Of a DNA stretch of 64,000 bases, positions 34,125 to 43,270 are shown piece by piece. The stretch is from the NCBI GenBank assembly GCA_020161615.1, contig JAIUPD010000007.1, forward strand, positions 228,016-292,015, written 5' to 3'. The notes under the pieces are model-generated. The model did not search any database. It was not told where the DNA came from and saw nothing but the letters and a program-made list of their open reading frames with translations. Position numbers and translations under genes: made by a program. Source of the DNA: Pseudomonadota bacterium. GTDB lineage: Bacteria > Pseudomonadota > Alphaproteobacteria > Rhodobacterales > Rhodobacteraceae. Within the stretch, counting starts at the first letter, position 1. Every line of letters begins with the position of its first letter.

Positions 34125-35540
34125 ATGAGCACCTATTTCAACGAGATGATCGAAAGGGGCGCCGTCCGCCCCCCCTATGCGCGGTTGCAAGGCTGGGTCG
34201 ACCAGATGCCCGCCGAGTTGCGAAACCTCAAACAGGCCGAAGCCGAGGCGCTGTTCCGCCGCATCGGCATCACCTTCGCCGTCTATGGCGAGGGCGGCGA
34301 CCCCGACCGGCTGATCCCCTTCGACATGTTCCCCCGCGTGTTCAGCGCGCAGGAATGGTTCCGGCTGGAACGCGGCATCAAGCAGCGGGCGCGCGCGCTC
34401 AACGCCTTCCTCGCCGATGTCTATGACCGGGGCGAGATCATCCGCGCGGGCCGCATCCCCGGCCGCCTGGTCTATCTGAACGAGGCCTATGAAAAGGCGG
34501 TCGCCGGCATCCGCCCGCCCAAGAATGTCTACAGCCATATCGTCGGCATCGACCTGGTGCGCACCGGCCCCGACGAGTTCTTCGTGCTCGAAGACAATTG
34601 CCGCACGCCGTCCGGGGTCAGCTACATGCTGGAAAACCGCGAGATCATGATGCGGATGTTCCCCGAACTCTTCAGCGCCAATCGCATTCAGCCGGTCGAG
34701 GCCTATCCCGAACTTCTGCGCCGGACCCTGGCCTCGGTCGCGCCCGAGAAATGCACCGCCACCGAGCCCAATGTGGTGATCCTGACGCCCGGGCATTTCA
34801 ACTCCGCCTATTACGAACATTCCTTCCTCGCCGACATGATGGGCGTCGAGCTGGTCGAGGGTCAGGATCTGTTCGTCGAGGGCGAATTCGTCTGGATGCG
34901 CACCACCGAGGGCCCGCGCAAGGTCGATGTGATCTATCGCCGGATCGACGACGCCTTCCTCGATCCCCTGTGCTTCCGCCCGGATTCCATGCTGGGCGTG
35001 CCGGGGCTGATGGATGTCTACCGCTCGGGCGGGGTCTCGATCTGTTCGGCCCCGGGCGCGGGCGTCGCCGACGACAAGGCGGTCTATACCTTCGTGCCGG
35101 AAATGGTCCGCTTCTATCTGGGCGAGGAGCCGATCCTGCAGAACGTCCCCACCTGGCAATGCGCCAAGGCCGACGAATGCCAGTACGTGATGGAGAATCT
35201 GGCCGATCTGGTGGTCAAGGAAGTCCATGGCTCGGGCGGCTACGGCATGCTGGTCGGGCCGAAATCGACCAAGGAGCAGATCGAGGCCTTCCGTCACAAG
35301 ATCGAGGCCGATCCCGACAATTACATCGCCCAGCCGACGCTGGCGCTGTCGACCGTCCCCTCCTTTGTCGAGGAAGGCGTGGCGCCCCGCCATGTCGACC
35401 TGCGGCCCTATTGTCTGGTCGGCGAGCGGATCGAGCTGGTGCCGGGCGGCCTGACCCGTGTTGCGCTGCGCGAAGGCTCGCTCGTGGTGAACTCGTCGCA
35501 GGGCGGCGGGGTCAAGGACACCTGGGTGCTGGCCGAGTGA
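34125..35540 (+). CDS. Circularly permuted type 2 ATP-grasp protein (Anbu operon)
   Basis: A 471-residue protein of the circularly permuted ATP-grasp family. Typical segments are PFDMFPRVFSAQEWFRLERG, VLEDNCRTPSGVSYMLENR, VILTPGHFNSAYYEHSFLA, KEVHGSGGYGMLVGP (ATP-binding loop), DLRPYCLVG and VVNSSQGGGVKDTWVL at the end. Family members are predicted amide or peptide ligases. It is the first of four collinear genes with an alpha-E protein, a transglutaminase-like protein and Anbu. The ATG at 34125 begins the conserved region; the open frame upstream is non-homologous intergenic sequence. Confidence 0.92.
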   Translation: MSTYFNEMIERGAVRPPYARLQGWVDQMPAELRNLKQAEAEALFRRIGITFAVYGEGGDPDRLIPFDMFPRVFSAQEWFRLERGIKQRARALNAFLADVYDRGEIIRAGRIPGRLVYLNEAYEKAVAGIRPPKNVYSHIVGIDLVRTGPDEFFVLEDNCRTPSGVSYMLENREIMMRMFPELFSANRIQPVEAYPELLRRTLASVAPEKCTATEPNVVILTPGHFNSAYYEHSFLADMMGVELVEGQDLFVEGEFVWMRTTEGPRKVDVIYRRIDDAFLDPLCFRPDSMLGVPGLMDVYRSGGVSICSAPGAGVADDKAVYTFVPEMVRFYLGEEPILQNVPTWQCAKADECQYVMENLADLVVKEVHGSGGYGMLVGPKSTKEQIEAFRHKIEADPDNYIAQPTLALSTVPSFVEEGVAPRHVDLRPYCLVGERIELVPGGLTRVALREGSLVVNSSQGGGVKDTWVLAE

Positions 35541-35559
35541 CGGAGGCGGAGGAACGGAC

Positions 35560-36513
35560 ATGCTGAGCAGAACCGCCGACAACCTCTTCTGGATGGCCCG
35601 CTACATGGAGCGCGCGGAAACCGCCGCGCGGCTGCTGGACGTGGGCGCCCGGATCGCCATGCTGCCCAATTCGGAACAGGGCTATCGCAACGAATGGGAG
35701 GCGCTGTTGCATGCCTGCGGCAGCTATGACGCCTTCATGAAGAAATACGGCGACCCGGTGCAGCGCAACATCGAGAGCCATCTGTTCTTCGACCGCGAGA
35801 ATCCCTCTTCGGTCGTCTCCTGCATCACCCAGGCGCGGGAAAACGGCCGCATCGTGCGCACCGCGCTGACCACGCAGATGTGGGACGCGCTGAATTCGGC
35901 CTTCCAGGAGATGCGGCAGATCGAGCGCGAGCCGCGCTCGGACCAGTCGCTGAGCCGCCTGACCGACTGGACCCGGCGCCATTGCGCCATGGTTCGGGGC
36001 GCGATGGATGCCACCCACCTCAGGAACGACGGCTGGGATTTCCTGAACATCGGCTATTACCTCGAACGCGCCGACAGCACCGCGCGGCTTCTTGACGTCA
36101 AATACTACGTCCTGCTGCCGCATATCGACTTCGTGGGCTCGGGCTTGGACAATTATCAATGGCGCACGCTTTTGCGCGCGATGTCGCTGCACCGCGCCTT
36201 CCACTGGGCCTATGGCGGCGAGATCACGGCCAAGAAGATCGCGCATTTCCTGATCCTCAACCCCCAGACCCCGCGCGGCCTCAGCCCCTGCGTCGAGGCC
36301 CTGAACCTGCACCTTGACCGGCTGGCGCGCTATTACCGCCGCCCGACCCGGGCGCAGGAATCGGCCCGCAACATGATGGCCCGGATGTACGAGACCTCGA
36401 CCGAATCGATCTTCGACGAGGGGCTGCACGAATTCCTCACCCGCTTCATCCGCGAGGTCGCCGACCTCGGCGCCCGCGTGCATGAGGCCTATCTCAGCGG
36501 AGACGTGCGATGA
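35560..36513 (+). CDS. Alpha-E domain protein (Anbu operon)
   Basis: A 317-residue all-helical alpha-E domain protein. It opens with the diagnostic MLSRTADNLFWMARYMERAE, and YYLERADSTARLLDVKYYVL is a second conserved helix. Alpha-E proteins always travel with circularly permuted ATP-grasp proteins and are thought to be a partner or scaffold of the ligase. Starts 19 bp after the ATP-grasp stop and overlaps the next gene by 4 bp (ATGA). Confidence 0.92.
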   Translation: MLSRTADNLFWMARYMERAETAARLLDVGARIAMLPNSEQGYRNEWEALLHACGSYDAFMKKYGDPVQRNIESHLFFDRENPSSVVSCITQARENGRIVRTALTTQMWDALNSAFQEMRQIEREPRSDQSLSRLTDWTRRHCAMVRGAMDATHLRNDGWDFLNIGYYLERADSTARLLDVKYYVLLPHIDFVGSGLDNYQWRTLLRAMSLHRAFHWAYGGEITAKKIAHFLILNPQTPRGLSPCVEALNLHLDRLARYYRRPTRAQESARNMMARMYETSTESIFDEGLHEFLTRFIREVADLGARVHEAYLSGDVR

Positions 36514-37316
36514 GGCTCTTCGTCGAGCATGTGACGACCTATACCTATGACCAGCCCGTGCGGGGCGTGGTGCAAAGCCACCGCCTGCTGCCGACACAAT
36601 GCCAGAATCAGCTCACGCACCGCTGGAATGTCACCGTCTCGGACGGCATGCCGGGCGGCTCGTTCCGCGACGGCGCCGGTGACACGATCCAGGCCTGGAG
36701 CGTGCGCGGCCCCGTCGACCGGATCGAGGTGCGGGTCACGGGCGAGGTCACAACGACCGACCAGGCCGGCGTCCTGCGCGGCAACCGCGAGATCATCCCG
36801 CCGGTCGCCTGGCTGGATGAAACGCTGCCGACCCGTCCCGATGCCGCGCTGAAGGAGCTGGCCGCCAAGGCGGAAAGCCCGACCGCGCTGGGGCTTGCGC
36901 ATGAACTCTCGGCGCTGATCGCCGGGGCCATCGCCTATCGCCCCGGGGCCACCGACGCGCATACGACCGCGGCCGAGGCGCTGGCGCTGGGCGAAGGCGT
37001 CTGTCAGGACCACGCCCACGCACTGATCGCCTGCGCCCGGCTCAGGGACCTGCCCGCGCGCTACGTCTCGGGCTATCTGTTCACCGACAGCGACGGCAAG
37101 CCTCACGAGGCGGCGCATGCCTGGGCCGAGGTCTGGATCGAGGGGCTGGGCTGGGTCGGCTTCGATCCCGCCAATGCCTGTTGCCCCGACGAACGCTATA
37201 TCCGCCTCGGCTGCGGCATGGACGCCACGCATGCCGCGCCGATCCGCGGCACCGCCCGCGGTCCCGGCAGCGAAAGCATGGAGATCGCCGTTGCGGTTGC
37301 GGCAACGCAGCAGTAA
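36510..37316 (+). CDS. Transglutaminase-like cysteine peptidase family protein (Anbu operon)
   Basis: A 268-residue protein with the N-terminal beta domain of bacterial transglutaminase-like proteins (VEHVTTYTYDQPVRG) and a papain-like core. The catalytic triad is visible as Cys165 (GEGVCQDHAH), His203 (AAHAWAEVW) and Asp219 (GFDPAN). It probably cleaves or transfers peptide/amide bonds. Translationally coupled to the alpha-E gene. Confidence 0.92.
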   Translation: MRLFVEHVTTYTYDQPVRGVVQSHRLLPTQCQNQLTHRWNVTVSDGMPGGSFRDGAGDTIQAWSVRGPVDRIEVRVTGEVTTTDQAGVLRGNREIIPPVAWLDETLPTRPDAALKELAAKAESPTALGLAHELSALIAGAIAYRPGATDAHTTAAEALALGEGVCQDHAHALIACARLRDLPARYVSGYLFTDSDGKPHEAAHAWAEVWIEGLGWVGFDPANACCPDERYIRLGCGMDATHAAPIRGTARGPGSESMEIAVAVAATQQ

Positions 37317-37378
37317 AGGCAGGCGAAAGTGACCGCGGGACCGGATCTGCCGCGGATCGAGGGGGACGGCTCGCCGCC

Positions 37379-38101
37379 ATGACCTATTGCGTCGGATTGC
37401 TGCTCAAGGCGGGAATGGTCCTGCTGTCGGATACCCGGACCAATGCCGGGCTCGACAATATCGCCACCTATCGCAAGATGTTCGTCTTCGAGGATCCGGG
37501 CGAACGCGTGGTCACGCTGCTGACTGCCGGCAGCCTCTCGGTCACCCAGACCACGCTCGCCCGTCTGCGCGAGGCGATCGACCATCCCGAAGAGGGCGTG
37601 CCCTCGATCATGACCGCGCAGACCATGCTGGACGTGGCCGAGATCGTCGGCAACACGCTGGCCTCTGTCCGTCATGACATCGACGCAAGGATGGAGGCCA
37701 GCAAGGTCTCGACCTCGGCCTCGATGATCGTGGCCGGCCAGCGCAAGGGCGGCACGATGCGCATGTTCCTCATCTATCCCGAGGGCAATTTCATCGAGGC
37801 GACCGAAGATACCCCCTATCTGCAGATTGGCGAGCACAAATACGGCAAGCCGATCCTCGACCGGGTGGTGACGCCCGAAACCTCGCTCGACGACGCCCGC
37901 AAGGCGGTGCTGCTGTCGATGGATTCGACGTTGCGCTCCAACCTTTCGGTCGGCATGCCGCTCGATTTCGCGGTGATCGAGAAAGACGCCTGCCGCGTCT
38001 CGCGCCGCCAGCGGATCGAGGCCCAGGACGAAGATTTCCGCGCCATGTCGCAGGCCTGGTCCAACGCGCTGCGCGACGGGTTCCAGAAGATTCGCATCTG
38101 A
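37379..38101 (+). CDS. Anbu, ancestral proteasome-like Ntn hydrolase
   Basis: A 240-residue proteasome-superfamily protein. After Met removal the N-terminus is Thr1 (TYCVGLLLK), with Asp17 in SDTRTNAG and Lys32 in YRKMF matching the proteasome catalytic Thr1-Asp17-Lys33 arrangement. SMIVAGQRKGGTMRMFLIYP and the C-terminal helices are typical of Anbu rather than HslV. Anbu assembles into open helical or ring structures in other bacteria; its substrates are unknown. Position behind ATP-grasp, alpha-E and transglutaminase genes matches the conserved Anbu operon. Confidence 0.92.
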   Translation: MTYCVGLLLKAGMVLLSDTRTNAGLDNIATYRKMFVFEDPGERVVTLLTAGSLSVTQTTLARLREAIDHPEEGVPSIMTAQTMLDVAEIVGNTLASVRHDIDARMEASKVSTSASMIVAGQRKGGTMRMFLIYPEGNFIEATEDTPYLQIGEHKYGKPILDRVVTPETSLDDARKAVLLSMDSTLRSNLSVGMPLDFAVIEKDACRVSRRQRIEAQDEDFRAMSQAWSNALRDGFQKIRI

Positions 38102-38251
38102 TCCGGCGGCATCCCGCCGACCCCTGGAACCCCCTGTCCTTCCGCGCGTTTTTGCCTGCGCCCGATGCGCCCGCTCCTGCGACCCTCGGCGTGGTTGACG
38201 CCATCGCGGCGGGCGGGCATCACTCGGACGAACAGGGAAAAGGAGTGTCCC

Positions 38252-39436
38252 ATGGGCTGGAAAACCCTCGACGAGATGGATTTCGCCGGCAAGACCGCGC
38301 TGGTCCGCGTCGACATCAACGTGCCGTTCGAGAATGGCCAGGTCAGCGACTTCACCCGCATCGACGCGGTGCTGCCCACGATCCGCGACATCGCGGCCGC
38401 GGGCGGCAAGGTCGTGCTGATGGCCCATGTCGGCCGCCCCAAGGGCCAGCCCAATCCCGAGATGTCGCTGGCCCAGGTCCGCCCGGCGCTGGAGGCCCGC
38501 CTCGGCCAGCCGGTGGCCTTCGCCGAGGATTGCATCGGTGGCCCGGCAAAAAAGGCGGTGGCGGCGATGGAGCCGGGCGATGTGCTGCTTCTGGAAAACA
38601 CCCGCTTCCATGCGGGCGAGGAAAAGAACGACCCGATGATGGCCGCCTCGCTGGCGGCGCTGGGCCATGTCTATGTGAACGACGCCTTCTCGGCCGCGCA
38701 TCGCGCCCATGCCTCGACCGAGGGGATCGCGAAACTCCTGCCCTCCTGCGCCGGTCGCCTGATGGCGGCCGAGTTGCAGGCGCTGGACGCGGCCTTGGGC
38801 AACCCGCAGCGGCCCGTGGTGGCGGTGGTCGGCGGCGCGAAGGTCTCGACCAAGCTGGACCTGCTCAGCAACCTGATCACCAGGGTCGATGCGCTGGTGA
38901 TCGGCGGGGGGATGGCCAACACCTTCCTCGCCGCGCAGGGCAAGGGTGTCGGCAAATCGCTCTGCGAGCACGATCTGGCCGAGACGGCGCGCGCGATTAT
39001 CGCCAAGGCCGAGGAAATCGGCTGCCGTCTGGTGCTGCCCGTCGATCTGGTCGTGGCGCGCGAGTTCAAGGCCCATGCCCCGCACGAAGTGGTCGCCGAC
39101 TGCCCGCCGGATGCGATGATTCTGGACGCGGGTCCCGCCAGCGTGGCACAGATTGTCGACATCTTTAATGGATCGAAGACCCTGATCTGGAACGGCCCGC
39201 TCGGCGCTTTCGAGCTTGAACCCTTTGATACCGCTACCAATGCCGCAGCGAAAGCCGCGGCCGAACTGACCCGTGACGGCGCGCTCGTCTCGGTGGCGGG
39301 CGGGGGCGATACCGTGGCCGCGCTGAACCGCGCTGGCGCTGCGGGCGATTTCACCTATATTTCCACCGCGGGCGGTGCTTTCCTCGAATGGATGGAAGGC
39401 AAGGTGTTGCCCGGTGTTGCTGCGTTGGAGGCATGA
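38252..39436 (+). CDS. pgk: Phosphoglycerate kinase
   Basis: A 394-residue glycolytic enzyme transferring phosphate between 1,3-bisphosphoglycerate and ADP. Motifs are [68 protein letters not shown] and [13 protein letters not shown] with [18 protein letters not shown] at the end. The start at 38252 follows AAGGAG. Neither gapA nor fba is adjacent; the only coupled gene is a small unknown one. A weak hairpin (38104-38119) lies upstream behind the Anbu stop. Confidence 0.97.
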   Translation: MGWKTLDEMDFAGKTALVRVDINVPFENGQVSDFTRIDAVLPTIRDIAAAGGKVVLMAHVGRPKGQPNPEMSLAQVRPALEARLGQPVAFAEDCIGGPAKKAVAAMEPGDVLLLENTRFHAGEEKNDPMMAASLAALGHVYVNDAFSAAHRAHASTEGIAKLLPSCAGRLMAAELQALDAALGNPQRPVVAVVGGAKVSTKLDLLSNLITRVDALVIGGGMANTFLAAQGKGVGKSLCEHDLAETARAIIAKAEEIGCRLVLPVDLVVAREFKAHAPHEVVADCPPDAMILDAGPASVAQIVDIFNGSKTLIWNGPLGAFELEPFDTATNAAAKAAAELTRDGALVSVAGGGDTVAALNRAGAAGDFTYISTAGGAFLEWMEGKVLPGVAALEA

Positions 39437-39714
39437 TGGAAGCGCATGATCCCGATGATCCGAAGGGTCTGATCCGCGAAGCCTATCGCATTGCCGGGAT
39501 CGGCGAGGCCGAGTGCCGGTCGATCCTGATCGACTGGGCGCTCAGTCTTCCGCCCAGTGTCGATTACGCGACGATCGCCAGCCGGCTCGCCGGCCGCGAC
39601 CGGCCCGGGGATCACCCGATGACCGGCCTGTTGCTGGCCGCGGGTGCCCCGCGCATGGGGATCGGCGGACGGCGTGGCGGCCGCAACGGGCGGCTCGGCG
39701 AAAACGCGCATTGA
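39433..39714 (+). CDS. Small hypothetical protein coupled to pgk
   Basis: A 93-residue soluble protein starting [21 protein letters not shown] helical N-terminal half (residues 8-35, then [19 protein letters not shown]) is followed by a Gly/Arg-rich tail ([18 protein letters not shown]). The start overlaps the pgk stop (ATGATG, 4 or 1 bp), which argues that it is real and co-translated. I recognise no family or function. Confidence 0.7.
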   Translation: MMEAHDPDDPKGLIREAYRIAGIGEAECRSILIDWALSLPPSVDYATIASRLAGRDRPGDHPMTGLLLAAGAPRMGIGGRRGGRNGRLGENAH

Positions 39715-39851
39715 GGGCGGGGCGCAAGGGCTCTGCCCCGGCAGCAGAGCCTCTGGACAGGCTGGCGCCCGGCGCTAGCTGAGGGCATGTTGGCGGCGCG
39801 CCACCCCCTGCGCCTTTCTCCCTGCCCGAGTCCCCGTTTGCCCGAGTCCCG

Positions 39852-40829
39852 ATGCCCCTGCCCTCTCCGCTTGCGCTCGCCCTCACCCTGCTCACCCTCC
39901 TCGGTCTTGCCGGTTGCGCCACCCTGGTCGACAGCCGCGCCGACCGGCGCGAAACGCTGTGGATGAACGAATTCCCGCCCCTGGGCCGGTTCGTCGAGGT
40001 CGAGGGGCGTCGCGTGCATCTGTTGGTGACCGGCCGCAGCCGCGGCAGCGCGCCCGATGTCGTCCTGATCCATGGCGCGAACGGCAATCTGCGCGATTTC
40101 ACCTTCGATCTGGTGGCGCGGCTGGAGGAGGACTTCCGCGTCATCGCCGTGGACCGCCCCGGGCTTGGCTATTCCGACAGCTGGGGCGAGGCGGACAGCG
40201 ACCCGGGTCTGCAGGCCCGCGTCCTGCGCGAAGCCGTGGCGCAACTTGGCGTTCGCCGACCCATCGTCGTCGGCCATTCCTACGGCGGCGCGGTGGCGCT
40301 GGCCTGGGGGTTGCAGGCGCCGACCGAGACCGCGGCGCTGGTGCTGCTGGCTGGCGCGTCCGAACCCTGGGAAGGCGATCTGACCTTCTGGTACAATCTC
40401 AACGCCACGATCCTCGGCGGCCCCGCCCGCACCCTGGTCGCGGCCTTCGCCCCCGAACGCGCGGTCGAGGCGGCACTGGCCAATGTCTTTGCCCCCGAAG
40501 CGGTGCCCGAGGGCTATGGCGATCACATCGGCGCCGGGCTCTCGCTGCGGCGCGACTCGCAGGAGACGAACAACCGCCAGGTCAACAATCTGCTGCCCTA
40601 TATCACCGCCATGCAACCGCGCTATCCCGGCCTGCGGATGCCGATCGAACTGCTGCACGGCGACGCCGACGAGACCGTCCCCATCGAGGTCCACGCCCGC
40701 CGCTTCATCCGTGAGGTGCCCTCGGCCCGGCTGACCGAGATCCCGGGCGCGGGCCATATGCTGCACCACACCCATCCCGAGGCCGCGGTGGCGGTGATCC
40801 GGCAGGCCCGGCGCCGCGCCGGGCTCTGA
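39852..40829 (+). CDS. Alpha/beta hydrolase lipoprotein
   Basis: A 325-residue alpha/beta-fold hydrolase with a lipoprotein signal (TLLTLLGLAGC, lipobox LAGC near residue 22), so probably anchored to the inner or outer membrane facing the periplasm. Oxyanion motif is VLIHGANGN, the nucleophile Ser in VVGHSYGGA, the Asp in LLHGDADETVP and the His in PGAGHMLHH. Ester or amide substrate unknown. Ends 9 bp before the convergent permease. Confidence 0.88.
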   Translation: MPLPSPLALALTLLTLLGLAGCATLVDSRADRRETLWMNEFPPLGRFVEVEGRRVHLLVTGRSRGSAPDVVLIHGANGNLRDFTFDLVARLEEDFRVIAVDRPGLGYSDSWGEADSDPGLQARVLREAVAQLGVRRPIVVGHSYGGAVALAWGLQAPTETAALVLLAGASEPWEGDLTFWYNLNATILGGPARTLVAAFAPERAVEAALANVFAPEAVPEGYGDHIGAGLSLRRDSQETNNRQVNNLLPYITAMQPRYPGLRMPIELLHGDADETVPIEVHARRFIREVPSARLTEIPGAGHMLHHTHPEAAVAVIRQARRRAGL

Positions 40830-40838
40830 GCCGAGGGC

Positions 40839-41612
40839 TCAGAAAAGCCCGGTGATCCCGTCCCAGATCAGCTTGACCCCGACGATGGACACCATCGCAT
40901 AGGTGAAGGGATAGAAGACCTCGGGCCCCATCCGCCTGATGATCCCGGCGCCAAGGCGGACCGAGAGGATGGCGAGGGGCAGCATCAGCAGCGCCGACCA
41001 CAGGACCGGCACCTCGAAGAGGCCGAGCGCGGCATAGGGCACGACCTTCACCAGATTGACCACGGCGAAGAAGATCACCGAGGTGCCGGTGTAAAGCTTC
41101 GGATCCAGCCGCTTGGGCAGGACCTGGATCTGGAAGAGCGGCCCGCCGGCATGGGCGACGAAAGAGGTGAAACCGGCAATCGCCCCCCAGAGCCACCCCA
41201 TCGCCGGCACGTAGCGCGGCGCGCTGCCAAGATAGCGCCCCAGGGCCCAGCGGCCGGCGAAGCCCAGGGCGACGAGGCCCACGAGCAGCCGCACCATCGC
41301 GTCCGAAGTCACGGCCGCCGCCGCCCAGCCCGCCACGATGCCGATCATCGCCGCGGGCAGCATGGTCTTCAGCACCTCCCAATCGCGGTACTGGCGCCAG
41401 ATCCAGAGGCTCGCGGCATCCATCATCAGGAGAATGGGCAGCAGCACGGCCGCGGCCAGGACCGGCGGCATGACCAGCGACATGACCGGCACCCCCATCA
41501 AGGCGAAAGCCCCGCCCAGGCCGCCCTTGGAGAGACCCACCAGACCCACGGCCAGAAGCGTCACCCAGAGCATCGCCGGGCTTGCAAAGATCGTCCACTC
41601 CGCCAGGGCCAT
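40839..41612 (-). CDS. TauE/SafE family sulfite/anion exporter-like permease
   Basis: A 257-residue membrane protein with about eight hydrophobic segments. The duplicated TauE/SafE signature is visible as LVGLSKGGLGGAFALMGVPV in the first half and AIAGFTSFVAHAGGPLFQIQ in the second. The family exports sulfite, sulfoacetate or related organosulfur anions, or imports others; direction is not evident. The ATG at 41612 is chosen because the frame upstream runs through a repeat element. Confidence 0.88.
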   Translation of the reverse strand: MALAEWTIFASPAMLWVTLLAVGLVGLSKGGLGGAFALMGVPVMSLVMPPVLAAAVLLPILLMMDAASLWIWRQYRDWEVLKTMLPAAMIGIVAGWAAAAVTSDAMVRLLVGLVALGFAGRWALGRYLGSAPRYVPAMGWLWGAIAGFTSFVAHAGGPLFQIQVLPKRLDPKLYTGTSVIFFAVVNLVKVVPYAALGLFEVPVLWSALLMLPLAILSVRLGAGIIRRMGPEVFYPFTYAMVSIVGVKLIWDGITGLF

Positions 41613-41698
41613 CGCCGCTCTCCCATCCAACGGGGCGGTGATGCCCAGAGGGATCGGCGAAGGCAAGAGGCAGAATGACAGGGCGCCTGATTTGAAAG

Positions 41699-41966
41699 GG
41701 GGAGAGGTTTCGCCCTCCTCGCCCGCGCCTTCGGCCCGAGCGCCTCGGGCGACCAACGGCGCGGCGGTGCCGCGCCAAAGAAAGGGGGGCCGTCTGCCCC
41801 CCTCTTGGCCTGACGGCCAATTCACCCCCCGAGGATATTTGAAGCGCAAAGAAGGCGGCTTAACGCCCCCTTAGCCTTCATCTTTGTTCTGGAAATATCC
41901 TCGGGGGCTTCCAAAGGGGGCCCGAGGGTCCCCTTTGGCGGGGGGTGCGGGGGGCTGGCCCCCCGC
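41699..41966. repeat. Composite intergenic repeat, facing copies 5 and 6
   Basis: Fills most of the 41613-41975 gap. Left half (plus): GGGGAGAGGTTTCGCCCTCC near 41699, hairpin AGGGGGG/CCCCCCT (41783-41803), then the core CCCCGAGGATATTTGAAGCG-CAAAGAAG (41827-41854). Right half (minus): G-rich hairpin (41966-41947) 10 bp after the enoyl-CoA hydratase stop, 9-bp hairpin CCAAAGGGG/CCCCTTTGG (41911-41938), then the core (41907-41876). The two cores face each other across 21 bp containing GGCGGCTTAACGCC and could pair into a stem of nearly 30 bp in RNA. The left half is about 90% alike to 11367-11438 over 70 bp by eye. Confidence 0.8.
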
Positions 41967-41975
41967 CTTTACCCG

Positions 41976-42752
41976 TCACCGGCCCTCGAATTTCGCCGGG
42001 CGCTTTTCCAGAAACGCCATCACCCCTTCGCGGAAATCGCGGGTCGCGCCCATCTCGCCTTGCAGCCGCGCCTCGGTATCGAGTTGGGTGTCGAGATCGG
42101 CGGTCATCGAGGCCCGAAGCGCGCGCTTGATCGCGCCATAGGCGAGCGTGGGCCCGTTTGCGAGTTGTGCCGCCCTCGCCTGCCATTCCGCCGCGAATTG
42201 ATCGTCCGGCACCGAGGCCCAGATCAGCCCGGTCGCCGCCGCCTCGTCCGCCGTCACGGGGCCGGCGAAGAGCGATTGCCCCATGGCCCGGGCAAAGCCG
42301 ACCAGCCGTGGCAGCCAATAGGTGCCGCCCGCGTCCGGGATGAGGCCGATCCGCGCGAAGGCCTGCAGGAAGACCGCCGATTGCGTCGCGATCACCACAT
42401 CCGCGGCCAGCGCCAGATTGGCCCCCGCCCCCGCCGCCACGCCGTTGACCGCCGCAATGACCGGCACCGGGCAATCGTGGATCGCCCGCAACATCGGCTC
42501 GTATTCCTCGCGCAGGATCCGGCCGAGGTCGATCTCGTTGACCGAGGCCCCCGCGCCGAGGTCCTGACCCGAGCAGAAGGCCCGCCCCTCGCCCGTCATC
42601 ACCACGACGCGCGCGCGGGCGCCTAGGTCGCGCACCGCCTGGGTGATCTCGGCGCGCATCTGCGCGTTCAGCGCGTTCATCAGCGTCGGCCGGTTCAGCC
42701 GGATCAGGCCGACGCCCGCCTCTTCGGTGACGGTGATGGTGGTGTAGATCAT
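41976..42752 (-). CDS. Enoyl-CoA hydratase/isomerase, PaaG-like
   Basis: A 258-residue crotonase-fold protein. Features are RVVVMTGEGRAFCSGQDLG (CoA and oxyanion hole), PVIAAVNGVAAGAGANLALA, and ARIGLIPDAGGTYWLPRLVG, which carries the Asp expected in the PaaG (oxepin-CoA-forming isomerase) subgroup. No other phenylacetate genes are present, so it may serve another ring or fatty acyl-CoA. The start at 42752 skips a short in-frame extension. The TATAGATC-type leader is unremarkable. Confidence 0.88.
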   Translation of the reverse strand: MIYTTITVTEEAGVGLIRLNRPTLMNALNAQMRAEITQAVRDLGARARVVVMTGEGRAFCSGQDLGAGASVNEIDLGRILREEYEPMLRAIHDCPVPVIAAVNGVAAGAGANLALAADVVIATQSAVFLQAFARIGLIPDAGGTYWLPRLVGFARAMGQSLFAGPVTADEAAATGLIWASVPDDQFAAEWQARAAQLANGPTLAYGAIKRALRASMTADLDTQLDTEARLQGEMGATRDFREGVMAFLEKRPAKFEGR

Positions 42753-42821
42753 GGCGCCCTCCGACAATGCCGGGACCAGACTAGCCACAGGCGGCGTGCC
42801 CCGGCTAGGCGCAACCTTGCG

Positions 42822-43265
42822 TCACTCGTCGAGAAGCGCCTTGAGCCGCGCCTCTTCCTCGGCGCTCAGCGCCTCGGGTCCCGCCCGGCGCCGCCGCGCG
42901 GCCATCAGCGCAATCCCCAAGCCCGCGACCAGCAGCGCGGGCCCGGTGACCCAGAGGATCAGGTTCGAGCCGGTCGGCCGGGGATTGAGCAGGATGTATT
43001 CGCCGAACCGGTCGACCATGAATTGCACGGCTTCCTCGTTCGTATCGCCCGCCACCAGCCGCTCGCGCACCATGAGGCGGATGTCGCGGGCGATCTCGGC
43101 GTTGGAATCGTCGACCGATTCGTTGCGGCAGACGACGCAGCGCAGTTCCGCGGTGATGGCACGGGCGCGGGCCTCCATCGCCGGATCGGGCAGGATCTCG
43201 TCGGGTTGCACGGCGCCCGCGGCCATCGGCAGGACCAGCAGCAGGGCGAGGAGGAAGGCGCGCAT
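42822..43265 (-). CDS. ccmH: Cytochrome c biogenesis protein CcmH (CycL)
   Basis: A 147-residue protein with signal peptide, a periplasmic thiol domain containing LRCVVCRNESVDDSN (the CxxC that reduces apocytochrome c) and one C-terminal membrane anchor (LILWVTGPALLVAGLGIALM). It works with CcmF in heme attachment. The ATG at 43265 is supported by GGAG 8 nt upstream; a GTG at 43274 overlapping the ccmF stop is an alternative start. Confidence 0.93.
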   Translation of the reverse strand: MRAFLLALLLVLPMAAGAVQPDEILPDPAMEARARAITAELRCVVCRNESVDDSNAEIARDIRLMVRERLVAGDTNEEAVQFMVDRFGEYILLNPRPTGSNLILWVTGPALLVAGLGIALMAARRRRAGPEALSAEEEARLKALLDE

Positions 43266-43270
43266 CCGCG

